Shown here piece after piece: positions 16,433 through 25,652 of a DNA stretch of 64,000 nt; the first letter of the stretch is position 1, and every line of letters starts with the position of its first letter. The stretch comes from Celeribacter arenosi. GTDB taxonomy: Bacteria > Pseudomonadota > Alphaproteobacteria > Rhodobacterales > Rhodobacteraceae. The notes beneath the pieces were generated by a model. The model was given only the letters and a program-made list of their open reading frames with translations, was not told the origin of the DNA and did not search any database. The stretch covers positions 62,001 to 126,000 of the forward strand of contig NZ_BAABDF010000002.1 in assembly GCF_039539485.1 (NCBI RefSeq), read 5' to 3'. The translations under genes were made by a program, and so were the position numbers.

Positions 16433-17650
16433 TTACCACTCCGGTTTTGGGATCACCGGATCGGATGCGCCTGCTTTGTCGGACGGGTTCACAGCGCGGA
16501 ACGCACCGCCCTGCCATTGGCCGACCCACCAGAGGTCACGCAATTGGTTGTCCTCCAGCTTGATCTCACCGACGACGGTCTGGAAAGTCCCGTCGGAGAG
16601 TTCTTTGGCCAGTGCCGCGTGATCGAGACCGACACGTTCAACCGCCTGCGCGAGCATTTCGAGCGAGGCATAGGTGATTGCCGAGGCCCAGCTGTCGGGC
16701 GGGTTCCCGACAAACTCGGTATGGCGGGCGAAATAGTCCTGAATTGCCGGGTTTTCGGCATCCACGCCGCCAATAGCCATGACCCCTTCGGCCTTACCAT
16801 CGGCCACGCCCGGGAAAATCGGGAATGCGCCGCCCACGGAGATGTAGAACACCTTCGGGTTGTAGTTCATCGACTGCGCGGTCTTGGTCATGCCAAACGA
16901 TCCCGGCGGGTAAGAGAAGGCGACAAAGCTGTCGGCTCCGGACCCTTGGGCTTCGCTCATGATGGCGGCGAAATCGGATGTGCCCAGCGGATAGGATTTG
17001 TCGTAGACGAGCTCGAAACCCGCCTCTTCGAAAGCAGGGCGCGCGCCGTTGATCAAATCGATGCCAAAACCGTCCGCGACAGAAACCACGGCGACCTGAT
17101 TGTTGATCACTCCCGCGTCATGTGCCTTTGAAAGAACGTCGACCAGACCGGTGGCATAGTCATGACCGCCGCCGAGCATCCAGAAGCTCCGGTCCCAACG
17201 TGCGGCAAATTCCGCCGCTTTGTCCGTGACCGCAGTCACGGCGAGTTGCGGGTAGCCGAACTTAGCCATCAGGGGCGCGATCGCGAGGTTCCCGCCGGTT
17301 CCCCATGGCGGAAGGATCAGATCGACTTCATCCTGTGAGGCAAGGCGCTCGATTGCGCGCACCAGATCTTCGTTTGCTGACCGGTTGTCGTATTCGACAA
17401 CCTCGATCATCATCTGTGATCCGTCGGGCATCTTGAGGCCACCGGCTTTGTTCACGGTATCGACCCAGAGTTCATAGTTGGGGATCGTTGTGATCCCCGC
17501 ACCGGTTGCATTCGGACCGGTCCGTGCCACAGCATAACCGATCTTTACAGTGTCAGCCTGCGCCATGGCGACACCGGCCGTGAGGGCCAGCGCCGAGGCA
17601 ATGCCAACGGAAACCGCGCGCAGACCTGCGCGCCGCGAAATACCTATCAT
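16433..17650 (-). CDS. HAAT-family periplasmic binding protein (Peripla_BP_6)
   Basis: A 405-residue secreted protein. The signal peptide contains twin arginines further apart than a Tat motif (MIGISRRAGLRAVSVG) and cleaves near AMAQADTVKIGYA. The mature fold is of the leucine/amide-binding type (VEYDNRSANEDLVRAIERLA, then SQDEVDLILPPWGTG). The ATG at 17650 is chosen over an upstream start because GGGAGGAAC precedes it. The family also includes binders of aromatic acids and amides, so a branched-chain amino acid is not assured; the terminal aldehyde dehydrogenase argues for another substrate. First gene of the minus-strand operon. Confidence 0.85.
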   Translation of the reverse strand: MIGISRRAGLRAVSVGIASALALTAGVAMAQADTVKIGYAVARTGPNATGAGITTIPNYELWVDTVNKAGGLKMPDGSQMMIEVVEYDNRSANEDLVRAIERLASQDEVDLILPPWGTGGNLAIAPLMAKFGYPQLAVTAVTDKAAEFAARWDRSFWMLGGGHDYATGLVDVLSKAHDAGVINNQVAVVSVADGFGIDLINGARPAFEEAGFELVYDKSYPLGTSDFAAIMSEAQGSGADSFVAFSYPPGSFGMTKTAQSMNYNPKVFYISVGGAFPIFPGVADGKAEGVMAIGGVDAENPAIQDYFARHTEFVGNPPDSWASAITYASLEMLAQAVERVGLDHAALAKELSDGTFQTVVGEIKLEDNQLRDLWWVGQWQGGAFRAVNPSDKAGASDPVIPKPEW

Positions 17651-17834
17651 GAGTTCCTCCCTTTCGGCCGCTCCAAAGTCGGCCTGTTGTCGTCTCATCG
17701 GCCCGTCTTGCGCGGATCAACGAAACTGAAAGATAGGGTACATCCCGACGGTCACCAGAATAAATGCACTCTTGCGGCCATTTTTTGTATTTTTAATTGA
17801 TTTTGCGACCGCAGGCGACCAGTTTGGACCCATT

Positions 17835-18710
17835 ATGCCCATGTCCCATCGCACCGCCCGGATGCGCCGCCCCACATTGGGGCTGCATCAGATCAGAAGC
17901 CCGTTGTCGCGCATTGCGTTCGCCTTGCCCGAGGGCGCGGCGCATCTCCTGTGGCTCGAGCACGGGTCTGTCCACATCCGGCCGAACGCTAATGGGCCGG
18001 AACCCGAACGCAGCGGGCCGCGGTTCTTTTGGTGGGCCAACGGCGCTGGGCGCGAATTGATTGCAGAGGTCGGCGCGCGGGGCATGTTACTGTCAATTCC
18101 GGAAGTTTCGCTGATGCAGGCGCTGCCGACGTCCTTGATCGGTGAGCAGATGCAAAGAACGTTGTCACAGGACCTCGATCTGGCGGCCGAGGCGTCGGGG
18201 TCTGCGGCCGAAATCCTGAACGGGTTCGCCCGTGAACGAAATTCCGGGGAGGCCGGCGCCGATATCGCGACATCGAACTACCTCAGCCTGCTCCTCCTCC
18301 AACTGTGGCGTCTCGCGCGCAAAGACCTCGTGAACCTCGGTGGTGCGCCGCAGGGGTTGTCGGAGCGTTTCATTTTGATGGCGGCGCAACGGGCCCGCGA
18401 AAATCGCCCCGTCGAGGATTACGCCCGCGACCTCAAGGTCAGTCGCGACCGCCTCGGGTCTGCGGTAAAGCGCGCAACCGGTTTGTCGCCACAGGCCTAT
18501 TTGCACCGCCTATTGATACGCGACGCAATGGAACTCCTCGCGAACACCGGTATGCCCGTGTCTCAGGTGGCGTTTCGTCTCGGCTTTGTCGATCCGGCTT
18601 ATTTCACGCGGTTTTTCAAACGCGAAACGGGGCAAAATCCCGGGGCTTACCGGAAATCCTATCGCAAGAAAGAGGACGCGCAGGCACAGTCCTTTGCGGC
18701 GTGGCCATAA
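17835..18710 (+). CDS. AraC-family transcriptional regulator
   Basis: About 291 residues. The C-terminal 100 residues form the AraC double helix-turn-helix: VEDYARDLKVSRDRLGSAVK for the first and VSQVAFRLGFVDPAYFTRFF for the second, ending KRETGQNPGAYRK. The N-terminal part is a divergent cupin-like sensor domain. The ATG at 17835 or 17841 is likely; an in-frame TTG at 17772 would add an implausible segment. Divergent from the binding-protein gene of the HAAT importer, with about 180 bases between, so it is probably the activator of that operon and the aldehyde dehydrogenase. Confidence 0.85.
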   Translation: MPMSHRTARMRRPTLGLHQIRSPLSRIAFALPEGAAHLLWLEHGSVHIRPNANGPEPERSGPRFFWWANGAGRELIAEVGARGMLLSIPEVSLMQALPTSLIGEQMQRTLSQDLDLAAEASGSAAEILNGFARERNSGEAGADIATSNYLSLLLLQLWRLARKDLVNLGGAPQGLSERFILMAAQRARENRPVEDYARDLKVSRDRLGSAVKRATGLSPQAYLHRLLIRDAMELLANTGMPVSQVAFRLGFVDPAYFTRFFKRETGQNPGAYRKSYRKKEDAQAQSFAAWP

Positions 18711-18769
18711 TTTGATGCGATTATGGCGTCCAGCCCTTTGTTGATGCGCTGGCAGCCGGTCCTCATAGC

Positions 18770-19810
18770 TCAAATGTTGGTGCGCAGGTGGATTTCGATG
18801 CGAATGCTTTCCTGCGACCCGAGCGTATCGCGATCATCTACGATACCTTTCAGGCGACGAATGGCGCTGCGCACGAGGTGGCCGGGGTTCTGTGCGATTA
18901 CACCGTCGAGCGTGCGTGTTCGCAGGGCTTCCTCTGTGTAGGGGGTCATTTCGTGCGCGATTTTCACAATCGAGGGTGACACATCCAGCTCTTGAACGAC
19001 GCTGAGGGGCGCGCGCGCCTCGGATGCCATGACGTAGATTCCGACGATGTCTTTGTTGTTTCGAAGGGTTGCGGCGATAATTTCGCGTGCGCGATCTTCG
19101 TTGCCATATGTTTCGAGCGAGGGGAGGGCGCGCAGGTTTGGAAAGCTGTCGTTCATGATGCCGTCAAACCCGAGCCGCCGTTCGAGGCTGTCACGCGATT
19201 GCATGCTTTCGGCAATCACCATGACAGAGCCGGTCCTTTGTCCGACGAATTGGCCCAGTAGTAGGGACGCCGTGGCCCCTGCGGCGCGGTTGTCGATACC
19301 GACCCAATCCGCGTCCATCATGGTCTGGTTCGAAATGAACGGCAAAGCGGCGATGCCGCGTTCTTGGAGCCGCGTAATGGCGTCGCGCACCTGTGGGGTT
19401 TCCGGCGACATGATGGCCACCCCTGTGACGTCTGATTTGTCCAGAGAGGTCAGGAATGCGGAGATGCTGTGGGGGTCATTTTCATTGATGTGTTCCACGT
19501 CGCACCAGACATGGTCGGCGGCAAATATCGTCTGGGCTTCCTGAATGCGCGCGACGATACGCTCCAGAAACTGGTCGCCGGAATTGGGCAGGGCAAAGAC
19601 AAATCGATAGTTCTTCGATTTAGCGAGATTTGCGGCCTGAAGATTGCGGACGAATCCCAAATCCTTGATCGCTTTATTGACCCGATCCACGGTTTTTTGC
19701 TTCACGCCTTCGCGACCATTGAGCACGCGATCAACAGTTGCGCGGCTGACGCCGGCCGCTTTGGCAAGATCTTTTGTTGTGGGTCGCAGTGTCGGGTTCG
19801 AGGACGGCAT
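18770..19810 (-). CDS. LacI-family regulator of the polyol/ketose importer
   Basis: A 346-residue repressor. The LacI helix-turn-helix reads TTKDLAKAAGVSRATVDRVL with NGREGVKQKT following, and the sugar-binding core contains VTGVAIMSPETPQVRDAI, WVGIDNRAAGATAS and IVGIYVMASEARAPL. The DRVLNG form (instead of SRVLNG) is seen in a roseobacter and rhizobial subgroup. Divergent from the importer operon, with two palindromic operators between the genes, so it very likely represses both. Confidence 0.88.
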   Translation of the reverse strand: MPSSNPTLRPTTKDLAKAAGVSRATVDRVLNGREGVKQKTVDRVNKAIKDLGFVRNLQAANLAKSKNYRFVFALPNSGDQFLERIVARIQEAQTIFAADHVWCDVEHINENDPHSISAFLTSLDKSDVTGVAIMSPETPQVRDAITRLQERGIAALPFISNQTMMDADWVGIDNRAAGATASLLLGQFVGQRTGSVMVIAESMQSRDSLERRLGFDGIMNDSFPNLRALPSLETYGNEDRAREIIAATLRNNKDIVGIYVMASEARAPLSVVQELDVSPSIVKIAHEMTPYTEEALRTRTLDGVIAQNPGHLVRSAIRRLKGIVDDRDTLGSQESIRIEIHLRTNI

Positions 19811-19897
19811 TCTTTATATTTCTTCTTATATTTCAGTCATGTGTGTAGCGTGTTTAAGCACTTTTTTCAGGCTAGTGCTACCGTCCATAGCAAAAAT

Positions 19898-19950
19898 TGA
19901 GGCACGTGTCTCAGAAAAACCTTGTTTTGAGACACGTGCCTCAATATCAA
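19898..19950. promoter_or_regulatory. Paired palindromic LacI operators and promoter
   Basis: TGAGGCACGTGTCTCA (19898-19913) and TGAGACACGTGCCTCA (19928-19943) are reverse complements of each other, each centred on CACGTG, with centres 30 bases apart (about three helical turns, same face). The second lies exactly in a 17-base spacer between TTGTTT (19922-19927) and TATCAA (19945-19950), a plausible sigma-70 promoter for the importer operon. The first probably lies over the promoter of the divergent LacI gene. Confidence 0.8.
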
Positions 19951-20013
19951 AGATTGTACGAGAGGGGCGCGGCGAAGGGGTCGCGTATATTGGGATCCAT
20001 GGGAGGATTAAAA

Positions 20014-21336
20014 ATGAACACCAAACTGATGATGACCGCTGCCGCGGGCGCGATTTTCGCCGGCGGATTTTCCACCGCCGCATCTGCAGATGACCTGACT
20101 TTGTGCTGGGCTGCTTGGGATCCGGCGAATGCGCTGATCGAATTGAGCAAGGATTTCGAAGCGCAGTCCGGCCACAATATGAGTTTCGAGTTTGTGCCGT
20201 GGACCAGTTTCGCGGACCGCATGTTGAACGAATTGAACTCAGGTGGTCAGCTTTGTGATTTGATGATCGGGGACAGCCAGTGGATCGGAGGCGGTGCGGA
20301 AAACGGCCACTATGTGAAGTTGAACGACTTCTTTGATGCCAATGGCATAAGCATGGATGATTTCATTCCCGCGACTGTGACAGGCTATGCCGAGTGGCCC
20401 AAAAACACGCCGAACTACTACGCACTTCCGGCCTTTGGCGATGTGGTGGGGTGGACCTATCGCAAGGACTGGTTCGAGCGGCCCGAACTCAAAACCGAAT
20501 TCATGGACACCTATGGTCGCGAATTGGGTGTACCGGCCTCGCTCGAAGAGCTCAAAGATATCGCTGAGTTCTTTCAGGGTCGCGATATCGACGGGACCAC
20601 GGTTTACGGCGCTGCGATCTACACAGAGCGCGGGTCAGAGGGCATCACAATGGGCGTCACCAACGCTCTCTATAACTACGGGTTCCAATATGAAAACCCC
20701 GAGCAGCCATATGATATCGACGGGTTTGTGAACTCTGACGGGGCTGTTGCCGGATTGGAATACTACAAAGCGCTCTATGATGTTGGCACGCCTCCGGGCT
20801 CTTCAAACTGGTACATGGGTGAGAACATTGACGCCTATCGTTCCGGTCAGGTCGCCATGCAAATGAACTTTGCGTTCATCTGGCCGGGTGTTGAAGCGGA
20901 TGAGAATGTCGGTGGCGGCAAGTCGGGATATTTCCCCAACCCTGCCGGACCCGCCGGACAATATGCGCAGCTCGGAGGGCAGGGCATTTCCGTGGTTTCC
21001 TATTCCGATCACCAGGATGCGGCACTGGAATATATCCAATGGTTTGCGCAGCCAGAAGTCCAATCCAAGTGGTGGGAGTTGGGCGGATATTCCGCACTTA
21101 AAGCGGTCGTCGAAGATCCGGGGTTCGCGACCAGCCAGCCCTATGCGCAGACCTTCCTCGACAGCATGGCAATCGTCAAAGATTTCTGGGCCGAACCTGC
21201 CTATGCCGATCTGCTGATCGCGATGCAGGAGCGCATGCATAACTACGTGGTTGCGGGCGAAGGCACAGCCAAGGAAGCGCTCGACGGTCTTGTACGCGAT
21301 TGGGTCGAAGTCTTTGAGGACGAAGGCAAAATCTAA
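20014..21336 (+). CDS. Periplasmic binding protein of a CUT1-type ABC importer
   Basis: A 440-residue solute-binding protein. The signal peptide is MNTKLMMTAAAGAIFAGGF with cleavage near AASADD. Mature motifs include LTLCWAAWDPANALIELSKD, QLCDLMIGDSQWIGG, and a C-terminal sugar-pocket region with FAFIWPGV. GGGAGGA lies seven bases before the chosen ATG. It heads an operon with two permeases, a small membrane protein, two ATPases and a kinase; two-ATPase systems of this type (GlpSTPQV class) import glycerol or related polyols, and the DhaK-type kinase suggests a ketotriose, ketotetrose or their polyol. Confidence 0.88.
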   Translation: MNTKLMMTAAAGAIFAGGFSTAASADDLTLCWAAWDPANALIELSKDFEAQSGHNMSFEFVPWTSFADRMLNELNSGGQLCDLMIGDSQWIGGGAENGHYVKLNDFFDANGISMDDFIPATVTGYAEWPKNTPNYYALPAFGDVVGWTYRKDWFERPELKTEFMDTYGRELGVPASLEELKDIAEFFQGRDIDGTTVYGAAIYTERGSEGITMGVTNALYNYGFQYENPEQPYDIDGFVNSDGAVAGLEYYKALYDVGTPPGSSNWYMGENIDAYRSGQVAMQMNFAFIWPGVEADENVGGGKSGYFPNPAGPAGQYAQLGGQGISVVSYSDHQDAALEYIQWFAQPEVQSKWWELGGYSALKAVVEDPGFATSQPYAQTFLDSMAIVKDFWAEPAYADLLIAMQERMHNYVVAGEGTAKEALDGLVRDWVEVFEDEGKI

Positions 21337-21347
21337 GCCATCTCCCT

Positions 21348-21413
21348 GTCTGGCGCCCCGCAATAGGGGTGGCAGACTCCTGGTCCCTGGTCGGCTGTAT
21401 CTGGCCGGGGACC
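21348..21413 (+). terminator. Two consecutive stem-loops after the binding-protein gene
   Basis: The first pairs GTCTGGCGCCCC (21348-21359) with GGGGTGGCAGAC (21366-21377), with one mismatch and one wobble. The second pairs GGTCCC (21382-21387) with GGGACC (21408-21413), with additional inner pairs. Neither has a strong T-run. They occupy most of the 147-base gap before the permease gene and probably limit read-through or protect the binding-protein mRNA. Confidence 0.6.
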
Positions 21414-21483
21414 CATTTAGCCAAAGCCATTTTACGTCGAGAGACCGCAGGCGTTTGCGCCTGAGCCGCAAGGGACCACCGCA

Positions 21484-22431
21484 ATGTCAAACAATGCAAT
21501 CGAAACGGCTGTGCGCATGACGCCAAATGGGGTTGCGCGTCGCATTCGGGGGCTTTCGGATCGCGCCATCGCGTGGATCTTCGTAGCGCCCACGATTTTC
21601 CTACTCTTGGCGGTCAACATTTTCCCGCTGATCTGGACAATCCGGCTTAGCTTCACGAATTTTCGGGTCAACCGTCCCAACAACGACGTGGAGTGGGTGG
21701 GGCTGCGCAACTACCAACGCATCCTCACGGACCCAGACATCTGGAACACGATGCAGGCGACCGCACATTTCCTGATCTGGACCATCGTTTTGCAGGTTCT
21801 GATCGGTTTCGCGCTCGCTTTCCTGATCAACAAAAAGTTCAAGGGTAACGATCTGTGGACGACCATCATCGTCTTTCCGATGATGTTGTCGCCTGCCGTC
21901 GTCGGCAATTTCTGGACCTTCCTCTACCAACCACAGATCGGGCTTTTCAATTACGTGGTCGGCTTTTTTACCGGCGCGGATCCGGCAAGTTTTTCGATGA
22001 TTGGCGACGTTCATCTCGCGCCTTGGGCCATCATCATTGCCGATACTTGGATGTGGACACCCTTTGTGATGCTGATCTGTCTCGCAGGGCTAAGATCCAT
22101 TCCCGACAGTATCTACGAAGCCGCGGAATGTGACCGGGCGAGTAAATGGCGCCAGTTCTGGACACTCACACTGCCGATGGCGCTGCCCTTCCTGATGCTC
22201 GCAGTTCTCTTTCGGGGCATCGAGAATTTCAAGATGTTCGACCTCGTGGTCCAGCTCACGGGCGGTGGTCCGGGCAATACCACAACTCTCACCTCGATCG
22301 ACCTGAAACGGGAAGCGTTTGAGAAATGGCGAACCGGCTATTCATCGGCCTACGCCGTGATCCTGTTTGTCACCGTCTTCGGTCTCGCGTCGATCTATGT
22401 CAAAGCCCTCAACAAGGTAAAAGAGAGATGA
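21484..22431 (+). CDS. CUT1-type importer permease 1
   Basis: A 315-residue inner-membrane protein with six membrane segments (first: IAWIFVAPTIFLLLAVNIFP). The EAA coupling loop reads SIYEAAECDRASKWRQFWTL followed by TLPMALP. Its stop overlaps the start of permease 2 by four bases (ATGA). With permease 2 it forms the transport channel. Confidence 0.9.
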   Translation: MSNNAIETAVRMTPNGVARRIRGLSDRAIAWIFVAPTIFLLLAVNIFPLIWTIRLSFTNFRVNRPNNDVEWVGLRNYQRILTDPDIWNTMQATAHFLIWTIVLQVLIGFALAFLINKKFKGNDLWTTIIVFPMMLSPAVVGNFWTFLYQPQIGLFNYVVGFFTGADPASFSMIGDVHLAPWAIIIADTWMWTPFVMLICLAGLRSIPDSIYEAAECDRASKWRQFWTLTLPMALPFLMLAVLFRGIENFKMFDLVVQLTGGGPGNTTTLTSIDLKREAFEKWRTGYSSAYAVILFVTVFGLASIYVKALNKVKER

Positions 22432-23366
22432 GTTTCGCCGTCACAGAGCCCTCAAAGGGCACCAAATGGTTCGCGGGTATTCTGGTCATCGGCTATGCCG
22501 TCATCACCTTGATCCCATTGTTGTGGATTATCGCAACAGGGTTCAAATCCCCCACGGATTCAATCGCCTATCCGCCTGTCGTTGTGTTCGAGCCGACGCT
22601 GGAGGGCTATGTGAACCTCTTCACCGATCGCACCCGCGCAACCGAACAGATGCTGGAGGAGGCGGGTGAGCCGACCACGTGGTATGACAAGATTGCGCGC
22701 GGGCGCGGCACGGTCATCTCGGGGCCCTCACGCTATGGCGAGCGGTTCATGAACTCCGTTATCATCGGGTTCGGGTCTACCGCATTGTGCATGGTTTTGG
22801 GGACCGCTGCGGCCTATGCGTTCAGCCGGTTCCGCGTGCCTCTCAAGGATGATTTGCTGTTCTTTATCCTGTCGACGCGGATGATGCCGCCGATTGCGGT
22901 GGCCATCCCGATTTTCCTGATGTTCCGCCAATTGGGTTTGAACGATACGCATATCGGCATGATCCTCCTTTATACGGCCGTGAACCTGTCTTTGTCGGTC
23001 TGGCTTCTCAAAGGGTTCATCGATGAAATTCCGATTGAATACGAAGAGGCGGCTCTCATCGATGGCTACACGCGGTTTCAGGCCTTTTACAAAGTGGTCT
23101 TGCCACAGGCGGCCACGGGGATCGCATCGACGGCGATCTTCTGTCTGATCTTTGCGTGGAATGAATACGCCTTTGCGGTTCTTCTGACCTCGGGCACGGC
23201 GCAGACCGCACCGCCATTCATCCCCAATATCATCGGCGTGAATGGCAAAGACTGGCCCGCCGTTGCGGCAGGGGCCACGATATTCCTCGTCCCCGTCATG
23301 GTGTTCACAGTCCTTCTGCGCAAACACCTATTGCGCGGCATCACATTCGGAGCGGTACGCAAATGA
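22428..23366 (+). CDS. CUT1-type importer permease 2
   Basis: A 312-residue MalG-like permease starting MSFAVTEPSKGTKW. Six membrane segments; the EAA loop is YEEAALIDGYTRFQAFYKVV with LPQAATG following. A periplasmic stretch of about 60 residues (TDRTRATEQMLEEAG to GERFMN) separates the first two helices. An open frame extends 100 bases upstream inside permease 1 and is ignored because of the ATGA junction. The stop overlaps the next small gene by four bases. Confidence 0.9.
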   Translation: MSFAVTEPSKGTKWFAGILVIGYAVITLIPLLWIIATGFKSPTDSIAYPPVVVFEPTLEGYVNLFTDRTRATEQMLEEAGEPTTWYDKIARGRGTVISGPSRYGERFMNSVIIGFGSTALCMVLGTAAAYAFSRFRVPLKDDLLFFILSTRMMPPIAVAIPIFLMFRQLGLNDTHIGMILLYTAVNLSLSVWLLKGFIDEIPIEYEEAALIDGYTRFQAFYKVVLPQAATGIASTAIFCLIFAWNEYAFAVLLTSGTAQTAPPFIPNIIGVNGKDWPAVAAGATIFLVPVMVFTVLLRKHLLRGITFGAVRK

Positions 23367-23551
23367 CAGATTTCATTCGAGGATTGCTGAGATTGCGCCG
23401 TGGTGCGTGGGAGATGCTGGCCTCCATCCTGATTGCGGTTGGCGTGGTGATGCTGATGCAACCCTTTGCCTTGGGCCTCTACACCTACTCCTTCATTGTC
23501 ACCCTTGTTGGCACGGTGATGTTCATCATCGTCAGCCACTTTCCGGAGTAA
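23363..23551 (+). CDS. Small membrane protein of the importer operon (62 residues)
   Basis: A 62-residue protein with a basic N-terminus (MTDFIRGLLRLRRGAWEM) and two membrane helices separated by a short FALGLYTYS turn. It overlaps the permease stop by four bases (ATGA) and lies four bases before the first ATPase gene, so expression is tightly coupled to the transporter. Glycerol-type (GlpSTPQV) operons also carry a small membrane protein gene near this position (for example DUF2160 proteins); this one is smaller and I do not recognise the family. It may be an accessory subunit that modulates the importer. Confidence 0.7.
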   Translation: MTDFIRGLLRLRRGAWEMLASILIAVGVVMLMQPFALGLYTYSFIVTLVGTVMFIIVSHFPE

Positions 23552-23555
23552 GCAC

Positions 23556-24653
23556 ATGGCACAAATCCGAATTGAAAATGTGCGCAAGGATTTTGGATCG
23601 TTCAATGCGGTGAAGTCTTCGACATTCACCATTGAGGATGGTGAGTTCTTCATGCTTCTAGGGCCGTCGGGGTGTGGAAAAACCACGACCCTGCGGATGA
23701 TGGCGGGGTTGGAACTGCCGACATCGGGGCTGATCTACATCGACGGTGAAGAAGTCGGTCAAAAACCCGCCAGCCAACGCGACATCGCCTTCGTGTTTCA
23801 GATGTTCGCGCTCTATCCGCACATGAATATCCGCAAAAACATCAGCTACCCGTTGATCAGCCAAGGCATGCCCAAGGCCCAGGTCAAAAAGAAGGTCGCC
23901 GAGATCGCCGAAATCCTCGGTATTTCCGATATCCTAGATCGCCCCGTCGGGGGGCTGTCGGGGGGCGATCGCCAAAGGGTCGCTTTGGGTCGCGCTATCG
24001 TGCGCGATCCCAAGGCGTTCTTTATGGACGAACCCCTCGGAGCACTCGACGCGGAGTTTCGCGAACACATGGCCGAAGAATTGCGCGCCCTTCATGATCG
24101 GATGAATGCGACAACCGTCTATGTGACCCATGATCAACTAGAGGCCATGCAGATGGGCGACAAAATCGTGGTGATGAACCACGGCGTCGTCGAACAGTTC
24201 GGCGTTCCACAGGACATTTACGACTGGCCCGCGACCAAATTCGTGGCTGAATTCATCGGCTCGCCGCCCATGAACTTTCTCGATTTCCACGGGATGGTTG
24301 GAATTGGTGAAACCGATGTGTCGTTTGCGGGGTCCAATTTCGAAATCCCGCGCCAGCTGGAGGGCCGGAACGGGGAACTGACATTCGGGGTGCGCCCCGA
24401 ACACGTCCACCTCGACGACAGCGCTGACTACCGCGGGGAAATCGCCGCGACCGAGTATCTGGGCACGACGCAGATTGTGACGCTCGACACGCCTAATGGC
24501 GCCGTGAAGGCGCGGGTGCCTTCATCGGTGAATGTCAGCGTCGGCACGCGGACCGGACTGCGTTTCGATGCGCGCACGGTCACGATTTTCGACGCCGCGA
24601 ACGGGCGCGCATTGAAAAGCCAAAACAACGAAGGAGTGCTGGCACATGGCTGA
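23556..24653 (+). CDS. CUT1-type importer ATPase A
   Basis: A 365-residue MalK-like ATPase: Walker A GPSGCGKTT, signature GLSGGDRQRVALGRA, Walker B AFFMDEPLGALD, switch VTHDQLEAMQ, and a C-terminal TOBE-type domain with FGVRPEHVHLD. Its end overlaps the start of a second ATPase gene by eight bases. Having two distinct ATPase genes, rather than one forming a homodimer, is typical of glycerol-type importers, so it probably pairs with the next product as a heterodimer. Confidence 0.92.
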   Translation: MAQIRIENVRKDFGSFNAVKSSTFTIEDGEFFMLLGPSGCGKTTTLRMMAGLELPTSGLIYIDGEEVGQKPASQRDIAFVFQMFALYPHMNIRKNISYPLISQGMPKAQVKKKVAEIAEILGISDILDRPVGGLSGGDRQRVALGRAIVRDPKAFFMDEPLGALDAEFREHMAEELRALHDRMNATTVYVTHDQLEAMQMGDKIVVMNHGVVEQFGVPQDIYDWPATKFVAEFIGSPPMNFLDFHGMVGIGETDVSFAGSNFEIPRQLEGRNGELTFGVRPEHVHLDDSADYRGEIAATEYLGTTQIVTLDTPNGAVKARVPSSVNVSVGTRTGLRFDARTVTIFDAANGRALKSQNNEGVLAHG

Positions 24654-25641
24654 AGTATCCCTGAGCGGTGTGTCGAAATCCTTCGGGAGCGATGTTGCAT
24701 TGTCGGATGTCACCATGACGGTTCCCGATGGGTCTTTCGTTGTTTTGCTTGGGCCCACCGGTGCCGGTAAAACCACGGTTTTGCGTATGGTTTCCGGTCT
24801 CGACACCCCTGACGCGGGGCAGATCTCGATCGGCGGGCGCGACATGTCCGGACTGACGCCTGCGCAACGCGATGTGGCGATGGTGTTTCAACAGTATTCT
24901 CTCTACCCGCACCTCACAGTGCGCCAGAATCTCGAATTTCCTTTGAAATCGCCCGTGCTGCGCACGCCGGATGCCGCGATCGCCAAAAAGGTTGGCGAAG
25001 TGGCCGAAGTTCTGCAGATCAGCCACAAGCTCGACAACAAAGCCACGGCCCTGTCGGGGGGCGAGATGCAGCGGGTGTCCATTGGGCGGGCGCTGGTGCG
25101 CAATCCGTCAGTCTATCTGATGGACGAACCGCTGAGCTCTCTGGATGCAAAGCTGCGATCGGATTTGCGTGTGGAGCTAAAGAGCATTCAGGCCCACTCC
25201 GGGGCGACATTGCTATACGTGACCCACGATCAGATCGAGGCGATGACCATGGCCACACATGTGGGCGTACTCGATCAGGGCAGGTTGGTGCAATTCGGCA
25301 CCCCCCGCGAAATCTATGAAAATCCGGTCAGCGTTTATGCGGCCAGCCGACTGGGCCTGCCGCGCATCAATGTGTTGCCTGCGGATATCTTTGGCCACGG
25401 ACCGACCGGAGCCACAACGATCGGGCTGCGTCCCGAACATATCGTGCAGGGCGAAGGGGAGGAGAGCATGGTGCAACGCGTCGAACACCTGGGGGACCAG
25501 ACCCGTTTGCATCTTGTGTTCAGGGATCACGACCTCGTCACGGTCACAGATGCACATACCACTCTCACAGAGGGCGATATCGTGAGAATTCGCCCCGAAA
25601 AACCGTACTATTTCGACGCCACTGGCGCGCGCGTGGGTTAA
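24646..25641 (+). CDS. CUT1-type importer ATPase B
   Basis: A 331-residue ATPase: Walker A GPTGAGKTT, signature ALSGGEMQRVSIGRA, Walker B VYLMDEPLSSLD, switch VTHDQIEAMT, with a short C-terminal TOBE domain (IGLRPEHIVQ). It is clearly different from ATPase A in the nucleotide sites (GAGKTT versus GCGKTT; GGEMQRV versus GGDRQRV) and is not a recent duplicate. Starts inside the end of ATPase A and is followed 11 bases later by the kinase gene. Confidence 0.92.
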   Translation: MAEVSLSGVSKSFGSDVALSDVTMTVPDGSFVVLLGPTGAGKTTVLRMVSGLDTPDAGQISIGGRDMSGLTPAQRDVAMVFQQYSLYPHLTVRQNLEFPLKSPVLRTPDAAIAKKVGEVAEVLQISHKLDNKATALSGGEMQRVSIGRALVRNPSVYLMDEPLSSLDAKLRSDLRVELKSIQAHSGATLLYVTHDQIEAMTMATHVGVLDQGRLVQFGTPREIYENPVSVYAASRLGLPRINVLPADIFGHGPTGATTIGLRPEHIVQGEGEESMVQRVEHLGDQTRLHLVFRDHDLVTVTDAHTTLTEGDIVRIRPEKPYYFDATGARVG

Positions 25642-25652
25642 GGGGGAAGACC

